62,136 nt of DNA from Domibacillus indicus (GTDB lineage: Bacteria > Bacillota > Bacilli > Bacillales > Domibacillaceae): contig NZ_JAMBOO010000024.1 of the NCBI RefSeq assembly GCF_023715895.1, positions 1 to 62,136 of the forward strand, in the 5' to 3' direction. Position 1 is the first letter of the stretch, and every line of letters begins with the position of its first letter. Under the pieces are notes generated by a model. That model did not search any database and was not told where the DNA came from. It worked only from the letters and a program-made list of their open reading frames with translations. A program made the translations under genes and the position numbers. Below are positions 8,746 to 17,038 of the stretch, in pieces.

Positions 8746-8762
8746 GTTCTCGTTTCGAGAAC
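8746..8762. promoter_or_regulatory. palindrome shared by two small genes
   Basis: GTTCTCG-TTT-CGAGAAC is a perfect 7-bp inverted repeat. A near copy (GTTCTC-N5-GAGAAC) lies at 60613-60629, in both cases about 20-35 bp ahead of a related small gene. Operator or RNA hairpin; inferred. Confidence 0.5.
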
Positions 8763-8794
8763 CTTTCTACGTCGAATGACAAGGAGGAGATACC

Positions 8795-8983
8795 TTGTAC
8801 TGCCTTGCAAAAGATTCTTTTGATTATTATGTGTATGGAGACACTGACGACGTGATGATTTTTATAGGAGCCAATACAGATATTAAATGGGAACTATGTT
8901 TTTATTTAGAAAAAAAAGATTTATTAGAAGCTGTGAAAAATATGAATAAAACAAGATCGACGATTGTAATGAGTTTGTTTTGA
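8795..8983 (+). CDS. 62-aa protein of a small duplicated family
   Basis: It starts at TTG 8795 behind a perfect AAGGAGGA site 6 nt upstream. The first 18 residues (CLAKDSFDYYVYGDTDD-type) recur in the truncated frame at 60648-60728, so the frame is real. No family was recognised and no signal peptide is seen. A shared palindrome precedes both genes. The region 8597-8745 upstream holds nothing else that could be identified. Confidence 0.55.
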   Translation: MYCLAKDSFDYYVYGDTDDVMIFIGANTDIKWELCFYLEKKDLLEAVKNMNKTRSTIVMSLF

Positions 8984-9039
8984 ATCATAAAGCTAAAAGA
9001 AACATAAAAATTAGGCTGCAGTATAATATTCAGGATTAT

Positions 9040-10251
9040 CTAATACTTAAAAGGTTTTTTATTCAATATAACGTCTTGTGTTTTGGAAATAAGGGACTGG
9101 TTAAGTGGTAAAATAACCTCCACAATGGTTCCCTGATTGACAATAATTTCTAAGTGGATGGTTCCACCATGTTCTTCGATAATTTTGTGGCTGATCATTA
9201 AACCTATTCCCGTGCCTTTTTCTCTTAGGCCGTAAAATGGTTCACCTATACTTTTCATTCGTTCCTCAGAAATACCATAACCTTGATCAATAAACCTAAA
9301 CTTGATACGGTCAGATCCATGCTTCATTGTTTGAATTTTGATGACTCCTCCATTTAACGTGGCTTCCACAGCGTTTTGAAGAATATGGATAAAAACCCGT
9401 TTGATTTGATGCTCATCACAATGGAGAGCTGGCAGTTCGGCATCTGTTTTCTTTACGATTTGAGTATTTTTCAGTGCAGCTTGTGTACTGACTAATGTCA
9501 TTACATCATCTAAAAGAATGTTTAGATCAGTTGAAGTCACTTTACTTATTTGCGGCTTAACAAATGCTAAAAATTCATTGACAACTTTTTCTACATTGCT
9601 GATTTCAGACAACATAATATCTGTATACCCAGGATTATTTAATTCATCCTGCATTAATTGAAGAAAACCTTTTAATGCAGTAAGAGGAGTCCTTATCTCG
9701 TGTGCAACGCCTGCCGCTAACTGACCGGCAACAGCCAGCTTTTCTGTTTTTTGTATAAATTTCTCTGTCTTTTTTCGCTCCGAAATGTCTCTTGCTACTA
9801 CAATAATACGTTCTATTTCTCCATTTTCACCAAGTACAGGCGTTTTTTTTGATTCCATATAAACCCACTCGCCATCCGCATCTGTCATTCGGAATTCGAA
9901 TTGGCTGGGTTTTTGAGTCGATATCATGTGAAGAAATTGTTTTTGACTATCAGAAATATCATCAGGATGAACCCTGTCAAAAATCGATTTCCCTTCGTAA
10001 AACTCTGGCGGATTTCCCAGTACCGTTTTATGCGAAGGGGAAGCATAGAGAATGGTTCCATCCACATTTAAAACACTTATTAAATCCTCCATATTATCTG
10101 TAATAAGACGATAATTGGCTTCACTCCGTTTTAGGGCTTCTTCAACCTGTTTTCTTTCGGTGATGTCAATACAAGAACCAATAACCAATAACCTCCACCA
10201 CTTGTCCGCCTCTTCGGATGGGGCGTAAGGAGGCAGCATAATAGATGCCAT
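9040..10251 (-). CDS. PAS-histidine kinase half of a split GGDEF-EAL-kinase protein
   Basis: This frame carries a PAS end (GSCIDITERK), a full PAS/PAC domain and a KinE-like kinase: H-box GVAHEIRTPLTALKGF, N-box ILQNAVEA, G1 DQGYGIS, G2 GTGIGL. It would autophosphorylate on His and donate phosphate to a response regulator or Spo0F-like protein. Codons before about 10191 are out of frame with the true protein: removing one copy of a 7-bp tandem duplication (10178-10191) joins this frame to the GGDEF-EAL frame upstream in one open frame from 12697 to 9040. On its own it has no convincing start or ribosome site, so as sequenced the kinase may not be made. Confidence 0.8.
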   Translation of the reverse strand: MASIMLPPYAPSEEADKWWRLLVIGSCIDITERKQVEEALKRSEANYRLITDNMEDLISVLNVDGTILYASPSHKTVLGNPPEFYEGKSIFDRVHPDDISDSQKQFLHMISTQKPSQFEFRMTDADGEWVYMESKKTPVLGENGEIERIIVVARDISERKKTEKFIQKTEKLAVAGQLAAGVAHEIRTPLTALKGFLQLMQDELNNPGYTDIMLSEISNVEKVVNEFLAFVKPQISKVTSTDLNILLDDVMTLVSTQAALKNTQIVKKTDAELPALHCDEHQIKRVFIHILQNAVEATLNGGVIKIQTMKHGSDRIKFRFIDQGYGISEERMKSIGEPFYGLREKGTGIGLMISHKIIEEHGGTIHLEIIVNQGTIVEVILPLNQSLISKTQDVILNKKPFKY

Positions 10252-12697
10252 TTACGATTCCCTCGTATGTTACATGCTCCTGCCCATTCCAGGCTTGCTG
10301 GTAATATTCATGCTTTTCTTTCGCACTTTCCAAAGGTAGAAAATCACTTAGTTTCTTACCGGTAATTTGTTCAGGAAGTAAGCCAAGTCGATACAGCAGC
10401 TCTCCATCACATAGGGTGTGAATAAAGGCCCCGTCTTTTTTAACAAACTTAAAAATCATCCCTTGTTGCTGCCGAACCGTATCCACTAACTCTTGGCGGG
10501 CGATTTCTAATGCTTCTTCTGTCCGCATTTGATTGGATACTGCTGTTGGAATACCATTTTGCGGAATAATTTGCTCGATTTCATTAATTTTTCGTTTTAA
10601 TTCTGCTGCTGGCACCGGTTTGCTGAACAAATACCCCTGGGCCTGATTACAAAGATGTCGCTGGAGGAACACCAAATGCTCTTTTGATTCAACGCCTTCA
10701 GCCACAACATTCATTTTTAACTGATGAGCCATCGCGATAATGGTTTTCGTAATAGCCGCATCATTTGGATCTGCTGTACAGTTACGAACGAATGACTGGT
10801 CAATTTTCAGTTTATCGATGGGAAGCATTTTTAAGTAATGAAGGGAGCTATAGCCTGTGCCAAAGTCATCCATACTGATTTGGACACCGATCTTTTTTAG
10901 TTCCTCTAAAATTTTAAGCCCCTGCTGCATGTCCATTAACATGCTTTCAGTAATCTCAAGCTCAAGATACTCGGGAGAAAGTTTTGTCTCTTTTAAAATC
11001 TCTTTGATCATTGCAATTAAATCAGGCTGATACAGCTGGCGGACAGAGAGATTGACCGATATTACCATAGGAGGCAGTCCCGCTTCCTGCCAGGCCTTAT
11101 TTTGTGCGCATGCCGTGTATAAAGCCCATTCACCAATCGGAATAATAAGCCCTGTTTCCTCCGCAAGAGGGATAAATGTCGCTGGAGAAACCAGCCCTTT
11201 TTCCGGGTGCTGCCAGCGTAATAGTGCTTCTGCTCCAGCCACTTTACCTGAAGATAAATCTACCTTAGGCTGATAATATAAAAGCAGTTCCTTTTGTTTC
11301 AGTGCTTTTCGAAGATCGGTTTCTATCTCCCATTTTTCATACGTGTATTCTGCTTTACCAGAATCATAGAATCGATAATGATTTTTCCCTGTCCGTTTCA
11401 CTTGATGGAGGGCTAAATCAGCTTTTTTTATTAATGTATCGACATCCTTGCCATCGTATGGATAAAAGCTGATGCCAATGCTCGCTGTTGTATATAGCTC
11501 ATACTGATCGACATGAAAAGGCTCCGTAAAGCTGTCCAAAATATGCCTCGCCACTGCGGCCACTTCTTCTCGCCTCATATTACAGAGAGAAACAAGAAAT
11601 TCATCACTGCCGTTTCGCGCCACATCTCCCTCAATATCCATACAGCTTTTTAACCTGTCTGATACCTTCTGTATTAAGCGGTCGCCTGTTTCCTGCCCCA
11701 GTGATTCATTAAAAACCTTAAAACGGTCTAAATCGATACTAAGAACAGCTACATTCTTGGTTGTTTCCTGAGACAAATGATTTTTTAAACGATTATAAAA
11801 TTGATACCGATTGGACAGTCCCGTTAAGTCGTCGTGATAAGCCAGATATTTAATTTTTTCTTCTGCTTTTTTCCTTGCAGTGATATCAAGAAGGGTTCCT
11901 GTTATGGCAGGCTTCCCTTTATAGGTTGTCTTAGATCCAAGCACTTCCATATGAAGCACCGTTTGGTCTTTTTTTATAGCCCGATATTGATAGTGAACAT
12001 TTGAAAACCCCTCTTCCATCCGCTTTCTCAGATTGTCATTTACGATCATTCGATCTTCCGGATGGATAAAATTCAGCACATTCGATCCAATTAGTCCTTC
12101 CCTTGTGTAACCGAGCATTTCAGCCATTTTTTGATTCACATACATAATGATGTCATCTTGAATAATATAAATACCAACTACAGATTCCTCTGCCAGGTTC
12201 CGATAGTGAGACTCGGCTTCTGTTAGAGCCGCCTGTGTTTGATTAAGAACAGTAATATCTTTATGAATTCCATATACGCCAACAATTTGATCATTGACTA
12301 TGATGGGTATATTCGTGACCCTTATTTCAAAAATTTCACCATTTTTGCCATATATAGCAGTCTCATAGGTTATTGATTTTCCCTCTGCAGCTGTTTGGAA
12401 ATGTTCTAAGGTCTTCTCTAGCTGGTCTGGCACAACGTAAGGAATAAAAGATTGATGCAGCATTTCTTCTGGTGTATAACCATAGTGCTCTATGGTTGTA
12501 TTCATGCTTAAAAAGTTTCCTTCTAGATCAAACGTTATAACCAAATCTGGATTCTGCTCATAAAGAGACTGGTAGTGCTGTTCATTTTTTTTAAGATCCA
12601 ACAGTTTCCCTGCCCATTTTTTCTGAATACGGGCTTGAAGAAAGATAATAATTAACAGAATCAAGATTACAACACCAAAACCAATCGTCGATTCCAT
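10166..12697 (-). CDS. membrane PAS-PAS-GGDEF-EAL-PAS protein (split from kinase)
   Basis: 843 aa. One N-terminal membrane helix (residues 5-23), two PAS/PAC domains (about 45-275), a GGDEF domain with the degenerate signature RNGSDEF near 364, an EAL domain and part of a third PAS. The EAL residues look complete: EALLR near 489, ELEITES, MDDFGTGYSSL, VAEGVES. Phosphodiesterase activity on c-di-GMP is therefore likely; cyclase activity is doubtful, although GTP binding may remain. The frame ends early (VIGYWFLY stop) because of a 7-bp tandem duplication. ATG 12697 has a GGGGGTG site; ATG 12736 has none. A c-di-GMP-I riboswitch and terminator precede it, implying feedback control. Confidence 0.88.
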   Translation of the reverse strand: MESTIGFGVVILILLIIIFLQARIQKKWAGKLLDLKKNEQHYQSLYEQNPDLVITFDLEGNFLSMNTTIEHYGYTPEEMLHQSFIPYVVPDQLEKTLEHFQTAAEGKSITYETAIYGKNGEIFEIRVTNIPIIVNDQIVGVYGIHKDITVLNQTQAALTEAESHYRNLAEESVVGIYIIQDDIIMYVNQKMAEMLGYTREGLIGSNVLNFIHPEDRMIVNDNLRKRMEEGFSNVHYQYRAIKKDQTVLHMEVLGSKTTYKGKPAITGTLLDITARKKAEEKIKYLAYHDDLTGLSNRYQFYNRLKNHLSQETTKNVAVLSIDLDRFKVFNESLGQETGDRLIQKVSDRLKSCMDIEGDVARNGSDEFLVSLCNMRREEVAAVARHILDSFTEPFHVDQYELYTTASIGISFYPYDGKDVDTLIKKADLALHQVKRTGKNHYRFYDSGKAEYTYEKWEIETDLRKALKQKELLLYYQPKVDLSSGKVAGAEALLRWQHPEKGLVSPATFIPLAEETGLIIPIGEWALYTACAQNKAWQEAGLPPMVISVNLSVRQLYQPDLIAMIKEILKETKLSPEYLELEITESMLMDMQQGLKILEELKKIGVQISMDDFGTGYSSLHYLKMLPIDKLKIDQSFVRNCTADPNDAAITKTIIAMAHQLKMNVVAEGVESKEHLVFLQRHLCNQAQGYLFSKPVPAAELKRKINEIEQIIPQNGIPTAVSNQMRTEEALEIARQELVDTVRQQQGMIFKFVKKDGAFIHTLCDGELLYRLGLLPEQITGKKLSDFLPLESAKEKHEYYQQAWNGQEHVTYEGIVNGIYYAASLRPIRRGGQVVEVIGYWFLY
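10178..10191. repeat. 7-bp tandem duplication that breaks the reading frame
   Basis: CCAATAA occurs twice in direct succession. With one copy the minus-strand frame reads VEVIGSCIDITERK, a normal PAC-domain end, and the whole gene 12697-9040 stays open (3651 nt, 1217 codons). Confidence 0.85.
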
Positions 12698-12751
12698 ACT
12701 GCACCCCCGAACATCAAAAGATAGATTGTAGCTCATTTATACTTTAAGTCA

Positions 12752-12787
12752 TTAAAAAAGACTAAACGAATACCGATTAGTCTTTTT
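12752..12787 (-). terminator. riboswitch expression-platform terminator
   Basis: On the minus strand AAAAAGACTAA pairs perfectly with TTAGTCTTTTT, giving a stem followed by a T-run. It lies between the c-di-GMP-I aptamer and the GGDEF-EAL start, as expected for transcriptional control. Confidence 0.8.
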
Positions 12788-12795
12788 AATATCGT

Positions 12796-12870
12796 CGGTA
12801 ACTGGCTGGCATAATCCGCAGATTTTAGCCCCTATAGTTTTGCGTCTTTACCTCTCGATAAATTTGCCGT
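12796..12870 (-). promoter_or_regulatory. class I c-di-GMP riboswitch (GEMM-I), divergent
   Basis: On the minus strand: ACGGCAAATT, a stem with a GAGA tetraloop (TCGAGAGG), AAAGACGCAAAACTATAGGGGCTAAAA, a second stem, then GCCAGCCAGTTACCG. The core GACGCAAA and the two-stem layout fit GEMM-I, with some changes from consensus. It controls the GGDEF-EAL gene 100 bp downstream. Confidence 0.82.
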
Positions 12871-13022
12871 TGTAACTTTTATTCAATTATTCCACAACAT
12901 ATAAACGAAACTGTTTATTTTAAAAGAGGAAAGTATTATATCTACATATGCTAAAGTCTCTTTCTCTTCGTCTCTCTTAAAATAACAGCTAAACCTATGA
13001 TATAAGGTTTTCGTTTTCATTT

Positions 13023-13280
13023 TCATTTTCTATTTTTAGTAAATGGTATTATATGCCTATAATATAATAATTTATATATAAAATCGACATATTTTTTGTT
13101 TTGATAGCTAATTACTAAGCGTGTTAGTGATGTATATAACTGAATTTCTGATCGAGCACTTAGCAAGAAATCACAAAAGACATTACCTGACGTTCTAACC
13201 CTCATAAGTATTTTTGTTTCATCAAAGATTTGGTTTCCTTCATTGAAATAACCTTTATGATTTGAAAGGTATATCCACAA
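13023..13280 (-). CDS. doubtful hypothetical protein
   Basis: An 85-aa open frame starting at TTG inside a partial copy of repeat R1, without a clear ribosome site. No family was recognised. It may be a remnant of a longer gene cut by the repeat. The rest of 12871-13510 shows only AT-rich DNA, the R1 fragment and a palindromic terminator. Confidence 0.2.
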   Translation of the reverse strand: MWIYLSNHKGYFNEGNQIFDETKILMRVRTSGNVFCDFLLSARSEIQLYTSLTRLVISYQNKKYVDFIYKLLYYRHIIPFTKNRK

Positions 13281-13335
13281 GCTCGTCCTTTTCTCAACAT
13301 GACCACCCGGTTTTAAAAAGGGCCAATATAAGCGG
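13268..13335 (-). repeat. dispersed repeat R1, partial copy D
   Basis: On the minus strand, GGCCCTTTTTAAAACCGGGTGG then GAGAAAAGGACGAGCTTGTGG matches the hairpin block of R1 copies A-C. Confidence 0.55.
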
Positions 13336-13380
13336 TATTTTGTACGCTAAATATATTCAAAAACTTTTCAGAAATTTATT

Positions 13381-13424
13381 TAACAATAAAAACCTAGACT
13401 AATTAGTCTAGGTTTTTATTGTTA
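13381..13424. terminator. 44-bp perfect palindromic terminator
   Basis: TAACAATAAAAACCTAGAC pairs with its exact complement around a 6-nt centre, with A/T runs on both sides. Confidence 0.8.
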
Positions 13425-13510
13425 AATTATGACCCTAAAGGGGTTAAAAAAGACCGTCTATTGACAGTCCTGTTGTATTAAAACACACGTTAGTCGAGTG
13501 ATAACTTTTT

Positions 13511-13696
13511 TCAGCTGTTGATTGTTGGTGTATATAATTCTTCTGTTGCAGTAGGAGATAAAGTTATTTCCACGAACGAAATTGTTCCTGTATCGTTTCC
13601 TTTTTCATCAGTAAGAAAATCTCCGTATAATCGGTAAACTTCTCTATACATGCGCTCAAGATTTTTAGCAATAATCACGATTTGCATTAAATGCAA
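13511..13696 (-). CDS. hypothetical protein next to cyclase remnant
   Basis: A 61-aa frame (core MQIVIIAKNLERMYREVYRL, acidic C-terminal half). No family was recognised and there is no clear ribosome site. It lies downstream of the Pycsar-like cyclase remnant on the same strand, beyond a terminator, and has no membrane segment, so it is not a typical PycTM effector. Confidence 0.3.
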   Translation of the reverse strand: MHLMQIVIIAKNLERMYREVYRLYGDFLTDEKGNDTGTISFVEITLSPTATEELYTPTINS

Positions 13697-13760
13697 TGGT
13701 TATTTGAAATGTTCTATTTTCTAAAACATGATATATCCTCTTGAGTAGTATCAGATTTCA

Positions 13761-13800
13761 TAATAAAACAGCGCTCTTAAAAAAGAGCGCTGTTTTATTA
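13761..13800. terminator. terminator after cyclase remnant
   Basis: TAATAAAACAGCGCTCTT and its complement form an 18-bp perfect stem that includes the cyclase stop codon. Confidence 0.85.
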
Positions 13801-14438
13801 TGAATTATCATCAACCCATTCTTGCATCGAAATTCTGTGGAAATTGCCCGTGTAAACTGTCCCGTGTTTAGGATGGAAATTTGGAGACAAATAATCCTGA
13901 AAAGTTTTTTGTGTTTCAGAGTTTGCAATATAGGTGCCGGCAGCTAAATAAGCACCTTCTGTAACGCATATAGGCCAAGAGTATTCTTTGTGTGCTAGTC
14001 CGCACATCTTAGAAGCTCTGTTTACTACATCACCCATGTAAATCAAATCCTTTATACCACTTCCATTGAATCCAGCTTTAATTACTAAAGCTCTTCCTAA
14101 GGCTACCCCTATACCCGCTTGTAATTCTTTAAAATTGCTTCCCCACTTTTTCTTATATTTAACATTCAAAATTTTCATCATACCATTTGACATAGAAGCA
14201 GCCTGCAATGCTTCTATGACCGGTGTATTTTCTCCTTCTCCTGCAAACATTGCTGAAACGCAGTCTCCAACAATGTTAATTTCCTTGCATGTATCAAAAC
14301 TATTAACGATAGCCACAATCTCACTGATATAAGCTCGATACAGCCTTGCTAGAGTTTTTGATTTTCTTCCTTGGGTTTTATCCTTAACTTCAAATTTTAT
14401 AGTTTATTTCTCAATTGTTTGGCAAGCCGCTCGTTCAT
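13798..14438 (-). pseudogene. Pycsar-like class III nucleotide cyclase, 5' frame disrupted
   Basis: The frame is open from 14403 to 13798 and carries class III cyclase landmarks: SKTLARLYRAYISEIVAI, the metal-binding segment INIVGDCVSAMF, GIGVALGRALVIKAG, and GSGIKDLIYMGDVVNRASK, then a GNFHRISMQEW tail. This combination matches the uridylate/cytidylate cyclases (PycC) of Pycsar antiphage defence as known from the family. Upstream, ATG 14438 gives MNERLAKQLRNKL then a stop in another frame, so the N-terminus, including the first metal-binding Asp region, is broken. No membrane effector (PycTM) is seen beside it. It could be shortened but active only if the missing N-terminus is dispensable, which is unlikely. 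Confidence 0.7.
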
Positions 14439-14516
14439 AATAGCAGCCGTGTAGAAATAAATTCCTTTACCATTCCTGCTTGATTAAATGATAGATTGTT
14501 TTTTGATTAAGTTCCT

Positions 14517-15335
14517 TTAACTACACCCGCATCTTCCAAAATCATCAGGTATTCTTCCGCAAGCACCGCATTTAGAACGAATCAGTTCTCTCCTTTTGTT
14601 ATGAAGTTTATTCTCATATTGCAAATGTAAGAGTGCTCGGTTAGATAGTTCTGATGAAAAATTCACATTATATTCAAAACCTCTTGCCGATTTCCACCCA
14701 TAACCTGTTCCCTTTGCTCCTAAAGGTTCTTCTTTAGAGAGAGTTTTTGCTGCATTATCAATAACTTCACTTTGAATGCTTCGAGCAACAGTTGTTTTAT
14801 GTCTGCTTAATTTTACAGCAGGAGGAGAATCATTAGAAGGTTGAAAGTGACCAGCTTCCCTTTCTAATAATTGTAGATGTATGTTTAAGAGAATGAGCAC
14901 ACCCGCCATCCTGTCATAATTTTTTTTCTCATAAATTTGGTCTGCGCGAGAAGCTGCATCTGAAAAATCATTCCGGTTAAAAGGATCTTTATTTTGTAAA
15001 TCGGAAAGTCGGGAATGTATGTTAAAAAGAATTTTAAAGAGATTATGTCTGTTCCACTTGGCATGTCGAAGATCGGACTCTCTAAAAGATTGCCGTGGCG
15101 TAGTCTTTAACGTTTCTAAATTTAAAAGCCGGGTGCTTATGCTCAGGAGATATTCTAGAAAACGGCATCTTTCTTCATTTAATGTAGGCGCATAGGGATC
15201 TTCAACAACTAATGTAAAATCACCCAGCAACAATTGAGAGTATTCTATTAGCCTTTCTGTTTTCCCGCTATCTTTTTTTAGTCTGTCTATCAGCACTCTA
15301 AGATCGTCTATTAATTCAGTCGATGATTTATCCAT
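14517..15335 (-). CDS. unrecognised 272-aa protein with Cys-rich C-terminus
   Basis: A soluble, mostly helical protein with no membrane segment. The last 17 residues hold a zinc-ribbon-like set of four Cys (KCGACGRIPDDFGRCGC). Charged linker sequences occupy about residues 165-215. No family was recognised. It ends about 80 bp upstream of the Pycsar-like cyclase remnant on the same strand and may have been its partner, but it does not resemble the known PycTM or PycTIR effectors. The leader 15336-15617 holds no other gene. Confidence 0.6.
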   Translation of the reverse strand: MDKSSTELIDDLRVLIDRLKKDSGKTERLIEYSQLLLGDFTLVVEDPYAPTLNEERCRFLEYLLSISTRLLNLETLKTTPRQSFRESDLRHAKWNRHNLFKILFNIHSRLSDLQNKDPFNRNDFSDAASRADQIYEKKNYDRMAGVLILLNIHLQLLEREAGHFQPSNDSPPAVKLSRHKTTVARSIQSEVIDNAAKTLSKEEPLGAKGTGYGWKSARGFEYNVNFSSELSNRALLHLQYENKLHNKRRELIRSKCGACGRIPDDFGRCGCS

Positions 15336-15575
15336 AGATTTATCATCCCTTCACAGCACATAAACTTGAATAGGTTTTATTTGAACTACTTAAAGAATAT
15401 ATTAGGAATTTATTGTATTCAATACATTTTCTGAACACATGAGGAAATAATAGGGGACAGGAATAATCTTTCTGCCGATTAACAGTACGTCTACATAGGG
15501 AGTCGCTGCTATTTTAATCTTCCTTAACAGTACATCCAAAAAGTTATATAACTTTATTATTCAGTTACAAATAAT

Positions 15576-15614
15576 AAGAACCGCCTTAATTTAATTAATT
15601 GACGGTTCTTTTAT
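15576..15614. terminator. terminator-like hairpin before IS256
   Basis: AAGAACCG pairs with CGGTTCTT over an AT-rich loop and is followed by a T-run. Confidence 0.6.
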
Positions 15615-15617
15615 CTG

Positions 15618-16961
15618 GAGAGCGTAAAATATTTTGTGTAAATGAGTAAATAGAAAAAGGAAGACCTTTTCTTGTAGAATTGAATCACCACAACACAATT
15701 CACAGAAAAGAGGTCTTCCCTATGAATCAGTTTACAACAGATATCGTCGACGCTCTAGTAAAAAAACAAGACATTACGGAAGTATTTCGTTTACACCTTG
15801 AAAAAGCGGTTAATTCACTGCTTGCAGCCGAATTAACGGCGTTTTTAGATTACGAGAAATACAACCGGATTGGCTTTAACTCAGGCAATTCCCGCAATGG
15901 TGCCTATTCCCGCACGCTGCACACCGAATATGGGGATCTCCAGCTAACGATCTCGCGTGACCGCAATGGAGAATTTAAACAACAGACCATCGCACCTTAC
16001 CGGCGCTCCAATGACACGCTCGAATCGTTTGTCATCCACTTGTTTCAAAAAGGCGTCACGATGACCGAAATCTCCGATTTGATTGAGAAGATGTATGGCC
16101 ATCATTACACACCGCAGACAGTTTCCAACATGGCCAAAGCGATGACGGGACAGATTGAAGCCTTTATCCGCCGTCCTCTTAGTGCCCGATATGTCTGTGT
16201 ATATTTGGATGCCACCTACATTGCCGTTAAGCGTGAAACGGTTTCGAAAGAAGCCGTCTACCTGGCGGTCGGTATCCGGGAAGACGGGTCAAAAGAAGTC
16301 CTTGCCTACACAATCGCTCCCACAGGGTCGGCATTTGTCTGGAAAGAGCTGCTTCTTGATATCAAGGAAAGAGGCGCAGGCGAAGTGCTTTTGTTTATTT
16401 CTGATGGCCTGCAAGGCATCACGGACAGTATCTTCCATGTCTATCCCCATGCTCAGTATCAGACATGTCTTGTCCATCTTGCCCGCACCATTGCCCATAA
16501 AGTCCGTGTTTCAGACCGGGCTGAAATCTGCGGGGACTTCAAAGCCGTCTATCGCGCTGAGAGTGCCGAAGAGGGACAACAGGCACTGGAAGCCTTCTGT
16601 TCCAAATGGCAGGCGGTTTATCCAAAGGTGACGAAGTCACTGGCTGAAAACCCGTATATCTTTACGTTTTACGGCTTCCCAAAATCTATTTGGCGCAGCC
16701 TTTATTTAACGAACCTGATCGAATCGTTCAATAAACAGATCAAGAAATACACGAAGCGCAAAGAGCAGTTTCCAAACGAAGAAGCGCTGGAGCGCTTTCT
16801 TGTTTCACAATTTGAGGATTACAACCAGCGCTTCGCTGTCCGCTGCCATATTGGTTTTGACCAGGCCCGTGCGGAGCTCGCAGCCGTGTTTAAAACCACT
16901 GATTAAATGACAGTCTGCAAGAAAAGGGATTCGTCATTTACACAAAATTATTGACGGTCCC
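15618..16961 (+). mobile_element. complete IS256-family insertion sequence
   Basis: About 1344 bp, bounded by imperfect terminal inverted repeats of about 28 bp: left GAGAGCGTAAAATATTTTGTG and right, inverted, GGGACCGTCAATAATTTTGTG. A convincing 8-bp target duplication is not visible, so the flanks may have recombined with the second copy at the window start. Confidence 0.9.
15722..16906 (+). CDS. IS256-family transposase
   Basis: A 394-aa mutator-type DDE transposase. The catalytic triad is visible as YLDATYIAVK, FISDGLQGI and LIESFNKQIKK. The family hallmarks YQTCLVHLAR and W-R-S-L-Y-L-T-N are present. ATG 15722 is preferred because it follows the GAGGT site and matches the family N-terminus MNQFTTDIV. 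Full length, so probably active. Confidence 0.95.
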   Translation: MNQFTTDIVDALVKKQDITEVFRLHLEKAVNSLLAAELTAFLDYEKYNRIGFNSGNSRNGAYSRTLHTEYGDLQLTISRDRNGEFKQQTIAPYRRSNDTLESFVIHLFQKGVTMTEISDLIEKMYGHHYTPQTVSNMAKAMTGQIEAFIRRPLSARYVCVYLDATYIAVKRETVSKEAVYLAVGIREDGSKEVLAYTIAPTGSAFVWKELLLDIKERGAGEVLLFISDGLQGITDSIFHVYPHAQYQTCLVHLARTIAHKVRVSDRAEICGDFKAVYRAESAEEGQQALEAFCSKWQAVYPKVTKSLAENPYIFTFYGFPKSIWRSLYLTNLIESFNKQIKKYTKRKEQFPNEEALERFLVSQFEDYNQRFAVRCHIGFDQARAELAAVFKTTD

Positions 16962-17038
16962 TAACATCGATATAACAGCTTCTTAGGAAAGGAATTATTG
17001 ATTTACCCTTGAAATAAATTTAATATGTTATTTTCTGT

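Noticed and set aside
15600-16975. 8-bp target duplication around the IS256 copy
   Set aside because: The 8 bases on each side do not match with the ends assigned here.
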